A stretch of DNA of 64,000 bases from Tubiluchus corallicola (GCA_030141605.1 JAQGDQ010002369.1:62001-126000), one strand, 5' to 3'. Shown: positions 7,819 through 17,957, counted from the stretch's first letter. Notes: generated by a model from the letters alone, not told the origin. Numbers and translations: made by a program.

Positions 7819-10314
7819 ATGGCTGAAGATGAAAAGAAAAAAACCAATGAAGAGTTTCTAAAGGAACTGAAGGTCGATCCTGAAAAGGGGCTGTCTTCTC
7901 AGGAAGCGGCGGCTCGTCTGGAACAGTATGGCGAGAACATGCTGGAGGAGAAGCACAGGAGTAAATGGCTGATGCTCTTTTCCTATTTCTGGGGACCGAT
8001 TCCATGGATGATTGAGATCGCTGCCATTTTATCGGGAGTGTTGGAAAAGTGGCCTGATTTTATTTTGATTGTAGCCCTGTTATTGATCAATGCTGCTTTA
8101 GGATTCTTCCATGAGTCGGAAGCGGACAATGCGATCAAGGCCCTGAAGAATACACTTGCTTTGAAAGCGAAAGCCCTTCGAGACGGAAAGTGGATGAACA
8201 TGGATGCCAAAGATCTGGTTCCGGGCGATATCATTTCCGTAAAACTGGGTAATATTGTTCCTGCGGATATTCAGCTCCTTTCCGGAGAGTATTTATCTGT
8301 GGACCAGTCTGCCCTGACGGGAGAGTCTCTGCCTGTGGATAAGAAGGTGGAGGATGATGCCTATTCGGGGACCGTTGTGAAATTGGGTGAAATGACCGGG
8401 GTTGTGACAGCTACAGGAATGAAAACCTTTTTTGGACGGACGGCTGCACTGGTGCAGGAAGCAAAAACTGTATCCCATTTTCAGCAGGCTGTTCTGAATA
8501 TCGGACGATTTTTGATCATCACCACTTTGGCGATTGCTGCTGTGATTTTGGTGGTCTCTTTATTCCGCCTGGATCAGCCTCATCATGATACTCTGGGACA
8601 AATTGCGATCTTCATTCTGGTCCTTGTTGTGGCGGGTATTCCTGTTGCGCTGCCGGCGGTCATGTCTGTAACGATGGCCATTGGTGCCAAGAAAATGGCG
8701 AAGCTGAAAGCGATTGTTGCAAGGCTGATCTCCATTGAAGAATTAGCAGGTATGAATGTTCTTTGCGCCGATAAGACAGGAACATTGACCAAGAATCAGC
8801 TGACCGTGGGAGATATTCAGGCTTTTGGCGATGCAAAGGTTGAAGATGTTCTGTTTTTTGGAGCTTTAGCCTGCCAGATACATACGGAAGATGCGATCGA
8901 CAATGCGATTGTCGGAAAATGGGGGAATGAGGAGAAACTAACAGAATATAAGTTAGAAAAATACTTTCCTTTCGACCCCGTAAGAAAAAGAGCAGAAGCG
9001 GTTCTTTCCAAGGATGGGAAAACAATTCATGCGGTGAAAGGCGCGCCCCAGATGATTTTGGAAATCGCCAAAATGGACGAAAAAACGAAAGAAGCAGCTC
9101 ATAAGTCTGTGCTTGAGTTTGCCTCGCGAGGCTTTCGAACATTAGGAGTTGCAAAAGGAGATGATGAGAAGAATTTGACCTTTCTGGGGATCATTCCTCT
9201 TTTCGATCCACCTCGGGATGATACGAAAGAGATGATCGAGAGATCAAGAGAGATGGATGTAAGAGTCAAAATGGTGACCGGTGACCACGTTGCGATTGCC
9301 AAGGAAACAGCAGGCAAACTGGGACTGGGAACCAATATCCTTCCAGTCGATGAAGTGTTTGCCAAACACGTATCGGAAGCACAGCAGGATCAAATGTTCG
9401 AAGATGCAGATGGTTTTGCACAGGTATTTCCCGAACATAAATTTCAAATCGTCAAAAGCCTTCAAACGAGAAAGCATATTGTGGGCATGACGGGAGATGG
9501 AGTGAATGATGCTCCTGCCTTGAAACAGGCGGACATTGGAATCGCTGTGAGCGGGGCAACGGATGCGGCACGAGCTGCTGCCGACCTTGTTTTGACTGAG
9601 CAGGGGATTTCTGTGATTACTGTAGCGATTGAAGAGGCGAGAAGGATTTTCGGTCGTTTGAAGAGTTATGCCATGTACCGAATCAGCGAAACGGTCCGTC
9701 TTTTATTATTCCTTTTACTTTCCATGCTAATTTTTGAAGGACATCCATTAACTGCGATCATGATCATTATGATTGCCCTGTTGAATGATATCCCGATTAT
9801 GATGATTGCTTATGACCATATGGAGATACAGGAGAAACCGGTCAGGTGGAACATGTGGGAGGTCATAATAGTGGCCGTTGGACTTGCGATTGTTGGTGTT
9901 ATCTCAACATTTGGGCTTTACTGGATAGGAGATCGCATCTGGCAATTAGGTTCCAAGGAGTGCAGCACGCTGGCCTTTATGGGGATTCTCTGCGGAGGAA
10001 ACCTCACGATCTATCTTACAAGGAATGTTGGCTATGTGCTCAGCAAACCGCTTCCTGAATGGAAGTTCTTTGCAGCTACTGTCTTTTCTCAAATAGTAGG
10101 AACCCTGGTTTCCGTATATGGTTTGGGAACGGGTGACTTTGTGGGCATTGGCTGGAAGTATGTCGCCTATTCGTGGATCTACATCGCGATCTGGTTCGGC
10201 ATTTGCATGTTATCGAAAGTTCTCATGTATCACTGGGTCGATCGTTATGAAGGTTCTCATCATCACGTAGTGGAACAAACAGAAGAGAAATTGACGGCTC
10301 CGCCAGAGAGTTAA
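7819..10314 (+). CDS. P3A-type plasma-membrane H+-ATPase
   Basis: An 831-residue P-type ATPase of the proton-pumping class found in plants, fungi, archaea and some bacteria. Cytosolic N terminus, then paired membrane helices (about residues 50-105), the actuator loop with ALTGESLPVDK, more helices (IAIFILVLVVAGIPVALPAVMSVTMAIGAKKM), phosphorylated Asp318 in CADKTGTLTKN, nucleotide-binding segments (KGAPQM, FDPPRDD, MVTGDH), the hinge MTGDGVNDAPALKQADIGIA, and the C-terminal helices. The Asp in LLNDIPIMM fits the M6 region. Expected job: ATP-driven proton export and pH control or energising of transport. Likely monocistronic from the promoter at 7675; it ends convergent with the minus-strand phosphatase (4-base overlap). 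Confidence 0.9.
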   Translation: MAEDEKKKTNEEFLKELKVDPEKGLSSQEAAARLEQYGENMLEEKHRSKWLMLFSYFWGPIPWMIEIAAILSGVLEKWPDFILIVALLLINAALGFFHESEADNAIKALKNTLALKAKALRDGKWMNMDAKDLVPGDIISVKLGNIVPADIQLLSGEYLSVDQSALTGESLPVDKKVEDDAYSGTVVKLGEMTGVVTATGMKTFFGRTAALVQEAKTVSHFQQAVLNIGRFLIITTLAIAAVILVVSLFRLDQPHHDTLGQIAIFILVLVVAGIPVALPAVMSVTMAIGAKKMAKLKAIVARLISIEELAGMNVLCADKTGTLTKNQLTVGDIQAFGDAKVEDVLFFGALACQIHTEDAIDNAIVGKWGNEEKLTEYKLEKYFPFDPVRKRAEAVLSKDGKTIHAVKGAPQMILEIAKMDEKTKEAAHKSVLEFASRGFRTLGVAKGDDEKNLTFLGIIPLFDPPRDDTKEMIERSREMDVRVKMVTGDHVAIAKETAGKLGLGTNILPVDEVFAKHVSEAQQDQMFEDADGFAQVFPEHKFQIVKSLQTRKHIVGMTGDGVNDAPALKQADIGIAVSGATDAARAAADLVLTEQGISVITVAIEEARRIFGRLKSYAMYRISETVRLLLFLLLSMLIFEGHPLTAIMIIMIALLNDIPIMMIAYDHMEIQEKPVRWNMWEVIIVAVGLAIVGVISTFGLYWIGDRIWQLGSKECSTLAFMGILCGGNLTIYLTRNVGYVLSKPLPEWKFFAATVFSQIVGTLVSVYGLGTGDFVGIGWKYVAYSWIYIAIWFGICMLSKVLMYHWVDRYEGSHHHVVEQTEEKLTAPPES

Positions 10315-10880
10315 GCATTCCACTTGCGAAGGACGTTGTATCCTCTCTGGGTGGTCAGGACTGTCATGGTCCCTGTTTCCAGGATAAAGAGACGACCTGA
10401 AATGGCAGGAAATTTTAGCCATCGCATGGTGATCAGTCGGAGGAAATGTCCGTGAGAAAAGATAGCGACATCTCCATCTACCTTTGAGATTTTATCTACA
10501 ACTCGATCGGCCCGATCAGAAAGTTGCTGAAGACTTTCTCCTTTTTTAGGAGGGTGGTCCCAAATAGTCCATTCGGGATTATTCGTTTCCTTCCGGATGT
10601 CTGGGGTTGATTTGCCTTCATATTCCCCATACTGCCATTCGACAATATCAGGATCGACTTGGGCATGATCTCCCCAGCCGGCCAGCCGGCAGGTCTCTTC
10701 TGATCTTTGCATGGGGCTTCTCAGCACGAGTTTGAATTTTTTATCGGCCAGTTTCGGCTTTAACATCTCAGCCTGTTTCCTTCCGTTTTCCGTAAGGGGA
10801 ATATCCGTTGAACCAGTGTGCTGACCAGTAAGGGTCCATGCAGTTTCACCGTGGCGCAGTAACCAGATTTCGTTAGCCAT
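10311..10880 (-). CDS. Histidine phosphatase family (phosphoglycerate mutase-like) protein
   Basis: A 189-residue protein with the catalytic RHG motif (LLRHGETAWTLTGQHTGSTD), the second Arg region (SPMQRSEETCRLAG), the acid-base Glu region (EWQYGEYEG) and the second catalytic His (FSHGHFLRLI). Start ATG 10878-10880 follows AAGGAAAG and matches the family start; the longer frame reaches into the phosphorylase gene. It is the last gene of the minus-strand carbon operon and overlaps the phosphorylase end by eight bases. A sugar-phosphate phosphatase role, for example in dephosphorylating glucose 1-phosphate or a pentose phosphate, is a guess from context. Confidence 0.8.
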   Translation of the reverse strand: MANEIWLLRHGETAWTLTGQHTGSTDIPLTENGRKQAEMLKPKLADKKFKLVLRSPMQRSEETCRLAGWGDHAQVDPDIVEWQYGEYEGKSTPDIRKETNNPEWTIWDHPPKKGESLQQLSDRADRVVDKISKVDGDVAIFSHGHFLRLITMRWLKFPAISGRLFILETGTMTVLTTQRGYNVLRKWNA

Positions 10881-13029
10881 TTGTTCTTTCCTTGTATGAT
10901 TTTGCAAGGGGTAGATAGTACTTTTCCGTGTATTCTCGCACCATACGATTGGTAGAGAAACGCCCCGTGAGGCGGCCCATTGAATGGCGCATCTTTTTGA
11001 CCCATCCCTCAGGGATTCCTTTATCATTGCGAGTGTAATAGAGAGGGATCACTTCCTCTTTAAGAATCCGATAGAGGTCTTGCGCTTCTTTTTCATCCCA
11101 GGCCGGATCATCCCCATGTTCGTTTCCATCGCCAAGCGCCCAGCCCACTTCAGGCTGGTAGGCTTCCACCCACCATCCATCGAGCTCAGAGAGATTGAGT
11201 CCTCCATTGGCCAATACTTTCATGCCGCTTGTGCCGCTCGCTTCAAAGGGGCGTCTTGGGTTGTTGATCCAGACATCCACCCCATGGACAAGTCTTTCTG
11301 CAATGAGGATGTCATAGTCTTTTAAAAAGAGAGTGTGGTCATGCAAGTTGTTTTGATGGATGAAATCGATCCACTTGTGGACGAGAGCTTTTCCGGCGTT
11401 ATCTTGGGGATGGGCCTTCCCGGCGATGATGAGCTGTACGGGATGTTCTGAATTTTTCAGAATTTCAAGGAACACTTCAGGATGTTGTAGAAGAAGATCG
11501 GCTCTTTTATAGGTAGCAAAACGTCGGGCGAATCCAAGCGTCAATACATCGGGTCTCCAAGCTTGAAGTGTCTTGTCGATCTCTTTTTCCGATCTCCCTA
11601 TATCTTCAAGATGATCGGAATATCTTTTGCAGGCATATTCAATCAGTCTTTTCCGGTTCTTGTTTCTAAATTCCCAAAGAGTTTCATCGGAGAGATTATT
11701 GAGTCCCTTTTCTAAATCTTCCCATTGGCCGAACCATCTATTTTCACCACAGGCCTTTGTCCACAATTCATCGGATGCTCGACCTTCCCAAGAAGGGACA
11801 TGAATCCCATTGGTCACTGATCCCACGGGTACTTTGTCTTCAGGAACATCAGGAAAGAGAGGCTGGAATAGTTTTCGGCTTACTTTTCCATGCAATTCAC
11901 TAACGGCATTGGCAGCCCCTGTTCCACGCGTGGCAAAGTAGGCCATGTTGAATTTTTCCTGTTCATCATTAGGATTGGCACGTCCCATTGCGAGGAAATC
12001 TTTCACTTCGATTCCAAAATGGGAAAGGATAGGTCCGAGATATTGTTCGATCAACTCAGGTTTGAACCGATCGAAACCCGCTGCGACAGGAGTATGTGTT
12101 GTGAAAAGATTTCCACTTTTTGTAGCCTCGAGTGCCTGTTTGAAGCCCGCTTCATGCTTCTTCATGTAATTTTCGATGCGAGCCAAAATAACAAATCCGG
12201 CATGGCCTTCATTGAGGTGGCAGATCTCCGGATGAATTTGTAATTCTTCCAGGAGTTTCCATCCACCCATTCCCAGTATGATCTCCTGTTGAAGCCGGAG
12301 TTCCTGATCTCCTCCATAGAGTTCAGCAGTGATACCCCGATCTGGAGGAGAATTAATGAGGTCGTTGGAGTCGAGAAGGTATAGGGTAATTTTTCCTACT
12401 TGTACTTGCCAGGTCCGTAGCCAAACGATACGCCCTCTCATTTGAATCGGGATTCGTATCCACTGACCATGGGAATCAAACGCTGGGATGACAGGAAGCT
12501 GTGAGGGTTCGTTGTAGGGATAGAGTTCTTTCTGGTTCCCGTTTGCATCGATCATTTGCCGGAAATATCCTACCTGGTAAAGAAGGCCGATGGCTACAAG
12601 AGGAAGTCCTAAATCACTTGCCGATTTTAGATGGTCTCCTGCAAGCATTCCCAACCCTCCGGAATAGATGGGAAGAGCTTCGCTCAGGCCGAATTCCATA
12701 CTGAAATAGGCGATTTTAGAAAGAGGATCCTCTTTATGTTCCTTTTGAAACCATCCCTCCGATTGCATGTTTTCTTGCCGTAGATCGCAGTGCTCTTTCA
12801 ACATCTTCAAAAATTCCTGATCTTTGGCAAGATTGGCAAGTCGGTATTCAGGTACGACTTGTAAAAGGATCCATGGATTTCTTGTGCTGTCCCAAATGAC
12901 CGGATCGATTCTACTCCATAGTTCGTTTGCCTTAAAACTGGAAGAACGGCGTAGGTCTAATGCCAGCTCATAGAGGGGAAGAAGAGGTTCAGGAATGTGT
13001 GGCAAATAGGTATGTCTGAATTGTGTCAT
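10873..13029 (-). CDS. glgP: Alpha-glucan phosphorylase (GT35, short form)
   Basis: Releases glucose 1-phosphate from glycogen-type glucans with phosphate and PLP. The 718-residue protein belongs to the shorter, more divergent glucan phosphorylases rather than the about 820-residue classical type. It shows an N-terminal DUF3417-like segment (DLRRSSSFKANELWSRID), AYFSMEFGLSEALPIYSGGLGMLAGDH, the glucan site HLNEGHAGF, VTNGIHVPSW, FARRFATYKRADLL, and the PLP-Lys motif EASGTSGMKVLANGGLNLSELDGWW. Its ATG overlaps the ackA stop by four bases. With phosphoketolase and acetate kinase it suggests glycogen use for ATP. Confidence 0.9.
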   Translation of the reverse strand: MTQFRHTYLPHIPEPLLPLYELALDLRRSSSFKANELWSRIDPVIWDSTRNPWILLQVVPEYRLANLAKDQEFLKMLKEHCDLRQENMQSEGWFQKEHKEDPLSKIAYFSMEFGLSEALPIYSGGLGMLAGDHLKSASDLGLPLVAIGLLYQVGYFRQMIDANGNQKELYPYNEPSQLPVIPAFDSHGQWIRIPIQMRGRIVWLRTWQVQVGKITLYLLDSNDLINSPPDRGITAELYGGDQELRLQQEIILGMGGWKLLEELQIHPEICHLNEGHAGFVILARIENYMKKHEAGFKQALEATKSGNLFTTHTPVAAGFDRFKPELIEQYLGPILSHFGIEVKDFLAMGRANPNDEQEKFNMAYFATRGTGAANAVSELHGKVSRKLFQPLFPDVPEDKVPVGSVTNGIHVPSWEGRASDELWTKACGENRWFGQWEDLEKGLNNLSDETLWEFRNKNRKRLIEYACKRYSDHLEDIGRSEKEIDKTLQAWRPDVLTLGFARRFATYKRADLLLQHPEVFLEILKNSEHPVQLIIAGKAHPQDNAGKALVHKWIDFIHQNNLHDHTLFLKDYDILIAERLVHGVDVWINNPRRPFEASGTSGMKVLANGGLNLSELDGWWVEAYQPEVGWALGDGNEHGDDPAWDEKEAQDLYRILKEEVIPLYYTRNDKGIPEGWVKKMRHSMGRLTGRFSTNRMVREYTEKYYLPLAKSYKERTNG

Positions 13030-14171
13030 GATGCCCTCAACAAAGTTTGGGTATGTCTTGCAATCATCAAATCTTCATTGGTCGGAACTACCTTGATTTG
13101 GATTTTGCTTTTAGCAGAAGAAATGTCTCTTTCATTTTTTTCATTTTTTACCGGATCGATGTTGATTCCAAAACAGGATAGCTTGTTACAAATCTCTTTT
13201 CTCACGTAGGCTCCTCTTTCTCCGATCCCGCCTGTAAATACCAAAATATCCAATCCTTCTAAAACGGCAATGAATGAAGCGATGGTCTTTCGGAGCTGGT
13301 AGCAAAAAAGATCAATGGCGAGTTGAGCACGCAAATTTTCCTTTCTTAGATCGATCAACTCTTTCATGTCATTACTAACACCGGAAATACCTAATAGTCC
13401 CGATTGGTGATCGACCAGTTTTGCTACTTCTTCAGCGCTGAGATGTTTTTCTCTTAGAAAGTAAAGAAGAATACCCGGATCGAGATCACCCGTTCTCGTT
13501 CCCATCATGAATCCACCGGTAGGGGTTAGGCCCATTGTTGTGTCCATAGGTTTTGTCCCAATCGTAGCAGCTGCGCTTGCACCGTTTCCCAAATGACAAA
13601 TGATGATCCGTTCCATTTTTGGTTCCAACTTCGACAGAATGTACTCATAGGAAAGTCCATGGAAGCCATAACGCCTAACTCCTTGTTCGTAATATTTATA
13701 AGGTAGTGCAAAGCGTTTGGCAATCTCGGGCATTCGTTGATGAAAAGCTGTGTCGAAACACACGACTTGCGGAAGATGGGGAAAGTGGGACCTCACCCCT
13801 TTAATCCCTTCGATCTCTGCTGGAAGATGAAGGGGAGCGTATGGAATTAGTTTCACTAACTTGGAAAGGATCTCATCGTTCACTATTTCCGGTTTGTAAT
13901 AGGTTTTCCCCCCATGCACAATCCGATGGCCGACAGCCGTAGGATTGGGCATTTTCAACTCTTCCAGTGTTTCAAATAGTATGCGGAGAGCCTCTCTGTG
14001 ATTGGGAAAGGACTGCTTTTCTTCATGCAGTTTCTTTCCATTTTTCTTAATCCAGAAGATCCCTGTTTTCGCTCCAATCCTCTCGATTTGACCATTCGCC
14101 AAAAGAGTCTCGCCATCATAGAGAGCAAATTTTAAAGAGGAAGATCCGCTGTTTAGTGAAAGAACAATCAA
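13026..14171 (-). CDS. ackA: Acetate kinase
   Basis: Makes ATP and acetate from acetyl phosphate. The 381-residue protein starts with the ASKHA phosphate motif NSGSSSLKFALYD, then GHRIVHGGK, the catalytic Asp region CFDTAFHQRMPE, RRYGFHGLSYEY, HLGNGASAAA, DTTMGLTPTGGFMMGTRTGDLDPG and VFTGGIGERG. All key motifs are present and length is slightly under the usual 400. It is coupled to phosphoketolase upstream (overlap of four bases) and to the phosphorylase downstream. Placement directly after phosphoketolase matches the well known xfp-ack pair. Confidence 0.95.
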   Translation of the reverse strand: MIVLSLNSGSSSLKFALYDGETLLANGQIERIGAKTGIFWIKKNGKKLHEEKQSFPNHREALRILFETLEELKMPNPTAVGHRIVHGGKTYYKPEIVNDEILSKLVKLIPYAPLHLPAEIEGIKGVRSHFPHLPQVVCFDTAFHQRMPEIAKRFALPYKYYEQGVRRYGFHGLSYEYILSKLEPKMERIIICHLGNGASAAATIGTKPMDTTMGLTPTGGFMMGTRTGDLDPGILLYFLREKHLSAEEVAKLVDHQSGLLGISGVSNDMKELIDLRKENLRAQLAIDLFCYQLRKTIASFIAVLEGLDILVFTGGIGERGAYVRKEICNKLSCFGINIDPVKNEKNERDISSAKSKIQIKVVPTNEDLMIARHTQTLLRAS

Positions 14172-16522
14172 TGGCTCCAGCTCCAGTTGGCAATCTCAGG
14201 CATGTCTTCGCCATGAGTATGAATGTATTGCTTATGATAGGTCAATTTGTCATGACATTCTGCAATGAAATCTCCCGCAGCTGACTTTAACCTAGGCACA
14301 TTGTCCAGAGCTCTAATTGCAAGATGGAACCGGCTTGTTTTATTGCAAACGACCATGTCAAAAGGCGTGGTTGTCGTTCCTTCTTCAATATATCCACTTA
14401 CATGGAAACGGTGTGGGTTTGGCCTTTGATAAATGAGTTCCTTGACAACCCGAGGATGGCCATGAAAAGCGAAAATGACCGGCACATCTTCCGTGAACAG
14501 CTCGATGAAGGCTTCATGATTGAATCCATGGGGATGGTCTGCTTCAGGCAATAGCGTCATCAGGTCGACCACATTGACCATGCGGATCTTTAAGTCGGGA
14601 AACTGCCTTCTCATGATCCATACCGCAGCCATTATTTCCAAAGTCGGAGTATCTCCAGCGGATGCCATGACAATATCAGGACGACCCTCATGGGAGGCAA
14701 AAGGCCAAATCGATGCGCCCTGATTACAGTGATTATAGGCTGTATGTGCATCGAGCCATTGCGGCATTGGCTGCTTGCCAGCAATGATCAAATTGACATA
14801 GTTTCTGCTTCTCAGACAGTGGTCCATGATGGAAAGAAGACAATTGCCATCAGGGGGAAGATAGATACGGGAAACATCTCCCTTCTTTTCCAATACAGAT
14901 TCAATGAAACCGGGACCCTGGTGGCTATAGCCATTATGATCCTGTCTCCAGGCATGAGAAGTGAGAAGGTAATTCAAGGAAGCGATCGGTTTTCTCCAGC
15001 CAAGTTCCTTGCAAGCCTTAAGCCATTTGGCATGTTGGTTCAACATCGAATCAACGATGATCGCAAAGGCTTCATAGCAGGGAAAAAGACCGTGGTGGCC
15101 GGTCAAAAGATATCCCTCTAACCAACCCTGGCAAAGGTGTTCACTCAATACTTCCATAACTCTTCCGTCAGAGGCCAGATGATCATCGCTATCGAGGACC
15201 TTTCCCAAGTACATACGGTTGGTCACTTCAAATACGTTACCGAGACGGTTCGAGTTCGTCTCATCGGGGCAGAAGATACGGAAATTGCTCTCTTCTTCAT
15301 TTTCCTTGAAGACATCACGCAGGAATTTTCCACATTCTCGTGTGGCTTCTCCGATGATTTCTCCCGGACTTGGAATATCAAATTTATAATCCATAAAATT
15401 GGGAAGCTTGAGATCTTTTAAAAGCAAACCTCCATTGGCATAGGGAATGCTTCCCATTCGCAGTTCCTTTTTAGGAACAAGAGAAAGAACTTTGTCGATA
15501 GGCTTTCCACTGGGCTCGAAGAGTTTCTCCGGATGATAGCTTTTCAACCATTCATCCAGGATTTTTAGATGTTTGGGATTTGTAGCCACTCCGGCCATAG
15601 GAACCTGGTGAGAACGGAATGTTCCTTCGACTTTTTTACCATCGACCACTTTCGGTCCTGTCCAACCTTTTAGGGACTTGAAAACAATCATCGGCCAATG
15701 AGGCAGACTATGTACTCCCTTGGTTTTTGCTTCTTTTTGGATCTTTCGTATTTCTGCATAAGCCCAGTCAAGCGCTTCCCAAAAAGCTCGGTGCATTGGA
15801 TCAGGGTCTGTTCCTTCTACCCACCTTACCTGATAGCCGCACCCTTCGAAGAATTTTTTTGCTTCTTCTTCGTCCATGCGGCCGAATACTGTAGGGCCGG
15901 AAATTTTATATTCATTCAAATGCAGAATAGGTAGTACGGCACCATCACGGGCCGGATTCAGAAATTTATTAGAGTGCCAACTCGTTGCAAGAGGGCCTGT
16001 TTCCGCTTCTCCATCACCTACGACACAAGCTGCGATGAGATCAGGGTGATCGAACACGGCTCCATAAGCATGAACGAGAGAATAACCGAGCTCTCCTCCT
16101 TCATGGATCGAACCAGGAGTTGGAGGACTGACATGAGACGGCACACCGCCTGGCCAGGAAAATTCCTTCATTAATTTTTCTATTCCACCGACATCCATAG
16201 ACAGTTCGGGGTAAGTTTCCGTCATACATCCTTCGAGCCACACATTGGCACGCAAAGCAGGTCCTCCATGGCCGGGACCGGTGATGTAGATGAATTGAGC
16301 TCCTGTATCCTGAATCAGCCGGTTGAGGTGAACGTAGATGAAATTCAGACCGGGAGAAGTTCCCCAGTGTCCTAACAGACGCTTTTTTACATGCTCCGAC
16401 GTCAAAGGTTCTCTCAATAGGGGATTGTCCCGAAGATAGATTTGTCCTACCGACAAATAGTTGGACGCATCCCAGTAAAGATTCATGTTTTTAAGTCTTT
16501 CGTCTGAAATTTTTGAACTCAT
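14168..16522 (-). CDS. xfp: Phosphoketolase (xylulose 5-P / fructose 6-P)
   Basis: Thiamine-diphosphate enzyme that splits xylulose 5-phosphate or fructose 6-phosphate with phosphate to yield acetyl phosphate. ATG 16520-16522 is preceded by GAGGTG at good spacing, giving 784 residues; the frame extends to a TTG at 16552. Motifs seen: NLYWDASNYLSVGQIYL, LLGHWGTSPGLNFIYVHLNR, ITGPGHGGPA, the ThDP-binding stretch GDGEAETGPLATSWHSNKFLNP, HLNEYKI, the second domain FCPDETNSNRL, EGYLLTGHHGLFPCYEAF and WRQDHNGYSHQGPG. Typical length. It converts sugar phosphate straight to the substrate of the next gene, ackA. Confidence 0.95.
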   Translation of the reverse strand: MSSKISDERLKNMNLYWDASNYLSVGQIYLRDNPLLREPLTSEHVKKRLLGHWGTSPGLNFIYVHLNRLIQDTGAQFIYITGPGHGGPALRANVWLEGCMTETYPELSMDVGGIEKLMKEFSWPGGVPSHVSPPTPGSIHEGGELGYSLVHAYGAVFDHPDLIAACVVGDGEAETGPLATSWHSNKFLNPARDGAVLPILHLNEYKISGPTVFGRMDEEEAKKFFEGCGYQVRWVEGTDPDPMHRAFWEALDWAYAEIRKIQKEAKTKGVHSLPHWPMIVFKSLKGWTGPKVVDGKKVEGTFRSHQVPMAGVATNPKHLKILDEWLKSYHPEKLFEPSGKPIDKVLSLVPKKELRMGSIPYANGGLLLKDLKLPNFMDYKFDIPSPGEIIGEATRECGKFLRDVFKENEEESNFRIFCPDETNSNRLGNVFEVTNRMYLGKVLDSDDHLASDGRVMEVLSEHLCQGWLEGYLLTGHHGLFPCYEAFAIIVDSMLNQHAKWLKACKELGWRKPIASLNYLLTSHAWRQDHNGYSHQGPGFIESVLEKKGDVSRIYLPPDGNCLLSIMDHCLRSRNYVNLIIAGKQPMPQWLDAHTAYNHCNQGASIWPFASHEGRPDIVMASAGDTPTLEIMAAVWIMRRQFPDLKIRMVNVVDLMTLLPEADHPHGFNHEAFIELFTEDVPVIFAFHGHPRVVKELIYQRPNPHRFHVSGYIEEGTTTTPFDMVVCNKTSRFHLAIRALDNVPRLKSAAGDFIAECHDKLTYHKQYIHTHGEDMPEIANWSWSH

Positions 16523-16602
16523 GCTACACCTCGCTAAAGATTGGTATAGCAAATTTCTTTTAATTTAGGAGAACAAATCCAAAATCTATGCAAAAAAGCT
16601 TT

Positions 16603-17877
16603 TCAAGCTTTTACACTTGAAGAGCAAGTTCTTGGAGGTTCTGTTTCCCTAGTCAGAAAAGTAAAAGTAACAAGCCAGTTTGCCGCCCAGTTCGTACAGG
16701 TAGCGACACTAGAACCGAGGCCTCGAATTCGTAAGGGATATACTTCAGAGATCATGAGCCACATGACCGGTCCCAGACTGAATGCAAAACAGGCGATGTA
16801 AAGCACCATGCTCCCCATAGCCATCCATTGCATATTCGACTGCTGTTTGTCTCCGTGGAACACATAGGCAAGGCCTAAAAGGCCCAAGCACATTCCTGCG
16901 ACTCCCAACAGAAGAAGAGGGCGTCTCCCCCATAGATCGATCAAGGGAAGTGCGACTACCGTAAAAATAACAAAAACAGCCCCTATTCCCATCGTGGCCA
17001 ATATGGCTATCGTTGCATCGTGAAATCCAGCCATCTGGAAAATGGTAGGAGCGTAATAAATAATTGTATTGATCCCGGTCACCTGCTGAATAATGGCAAG
17101 GCCCATTCCAATCAAAAGTGTGATCCGGATATGGGAAGAAAAGAGCATTTTCCAGGTTCCTTTCTGTTGTTCCAGGCTTTTTTCGATCTGCTGCAGTTCT
17201 TTTTCTACGTTCGCGTGTTCTTCCCGAATTTTTTTTAATATTTTGAGTGCTTTTTTTCTTTCACCCTTCGAGGCTATCCAACGTGGGCTGTAAGGCAAAA
17301 AGAGCATTCCGAAAAATAGAAATAGGGCAGGGACTACACCAACGGCCAACATACCTCTCCACTCTTCGTAAAAAGCAAAAAAGAAATCGACGACATAAGA
17401 AAGAAAGATTCCTACACCGATGGCAAGCTGATTGAGAGAGACCAGAGCGCCTCTGTATTTTGCTGGAGAAATCTCTGAAATATATAGGGGAGCGATGTAG
17501 GAAGAAACACCGATCGCAATTCCAACGACAATTCTTGCAATGATCAGAGTCCATACTTCAGGTGCCAAGGCGCAAACAATGGAACCGACGGCAAAAATGA
17601 CAGCATCGATGATCAACAAACGTTTTCTACCGATATGGTCAGCAAGCCTTCCGCTGAATATGGCTCCGATGAAAGCTCCGATCAATACGGAACTGACTAC
17701 GACGCCATTCATCTGAGGGGAAAGATTGAAATCTTTTTCAATAAAAAGGATTGCCCCTGATATGACGCCAGTATCGTATCCAAACAATAGACCTGCAAAG
17801 GCTGCGACGAGTGCGAAAACGATGTAGAAATGGCTCTTCTTTTTAGGCAGTTCATCTTGAAGATCAAGTGCTTTCAT
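16603..17877 (-). CDS. Sugar porter (MFS), C terminus lost
   Basis: A proton-coupled sugar importer of the XylE/GLUT-like sugar porter family. Signatures: FGYDTGVISGAILFIEKDF, GRLADHIGRKRLL, the PESPR-like LPYSPRWIASKG, QQVTGINTIIYYAP, DLWGRRPLLLLG, and SEVYPLRIRGLGSS. The protein has only 424 residues. It ends soon after helix 11 (WAANWLVTFTFLT) with an out-of-family tail RETEPPRTCSSSVKA. In another frame the same bases read KQNLQELALQV and stop, like the normal cytosolic tail, so an internal deletion seems to have removed helix 12 and shifted the frame. First gene of the operon, 80 bases before xfp. It may be impaired. Confidence 0.82.
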   Translation of the reverse strand: MKALDLQDELPKKKSHFYIVFALVAAFAGLLFGYDTGVISGAILFIEKDFNLSPQMNGVVVSSVLIGAFIGAIFSGRLADHIGRKRLLIIDAVIFAVGSIVCALAPEVWTLIIARIVVGIAIGVSSYIAPLYISEISPAKYRGALVSLNQLAIGVGIFLSYVVDFFFAFYEEWRGMLAVGVVPALFLFFGMLFLPYSPRWIASKGERKKALKILKKIREEHANVEKELQQIEKSLEQQKGTWKMLFSSHIRITLLIGMGLAIIQQVTGINTIIYYAPTIFQMAGFHDATIAILATMGIGAVFVIFTVVALPLIDLWGRRPLLLLGVAGMCLGLLGLAYVFHGDKQQSNMQWMAMGSMVLYIACFAFSLGPVMWLMISEVYPLRIRGLGSSVATCTNWAANWLVTFTFLTRETEPPRTCSSSVKA

Positions 17878-17957
17878 AGTTTCCCATGGTTTTTTAGGAA
17901 CTATTCCATAGCAGTTGAATGTTGTAAAGAAAGGTAAAGAATCTTATTGAACGTAAC

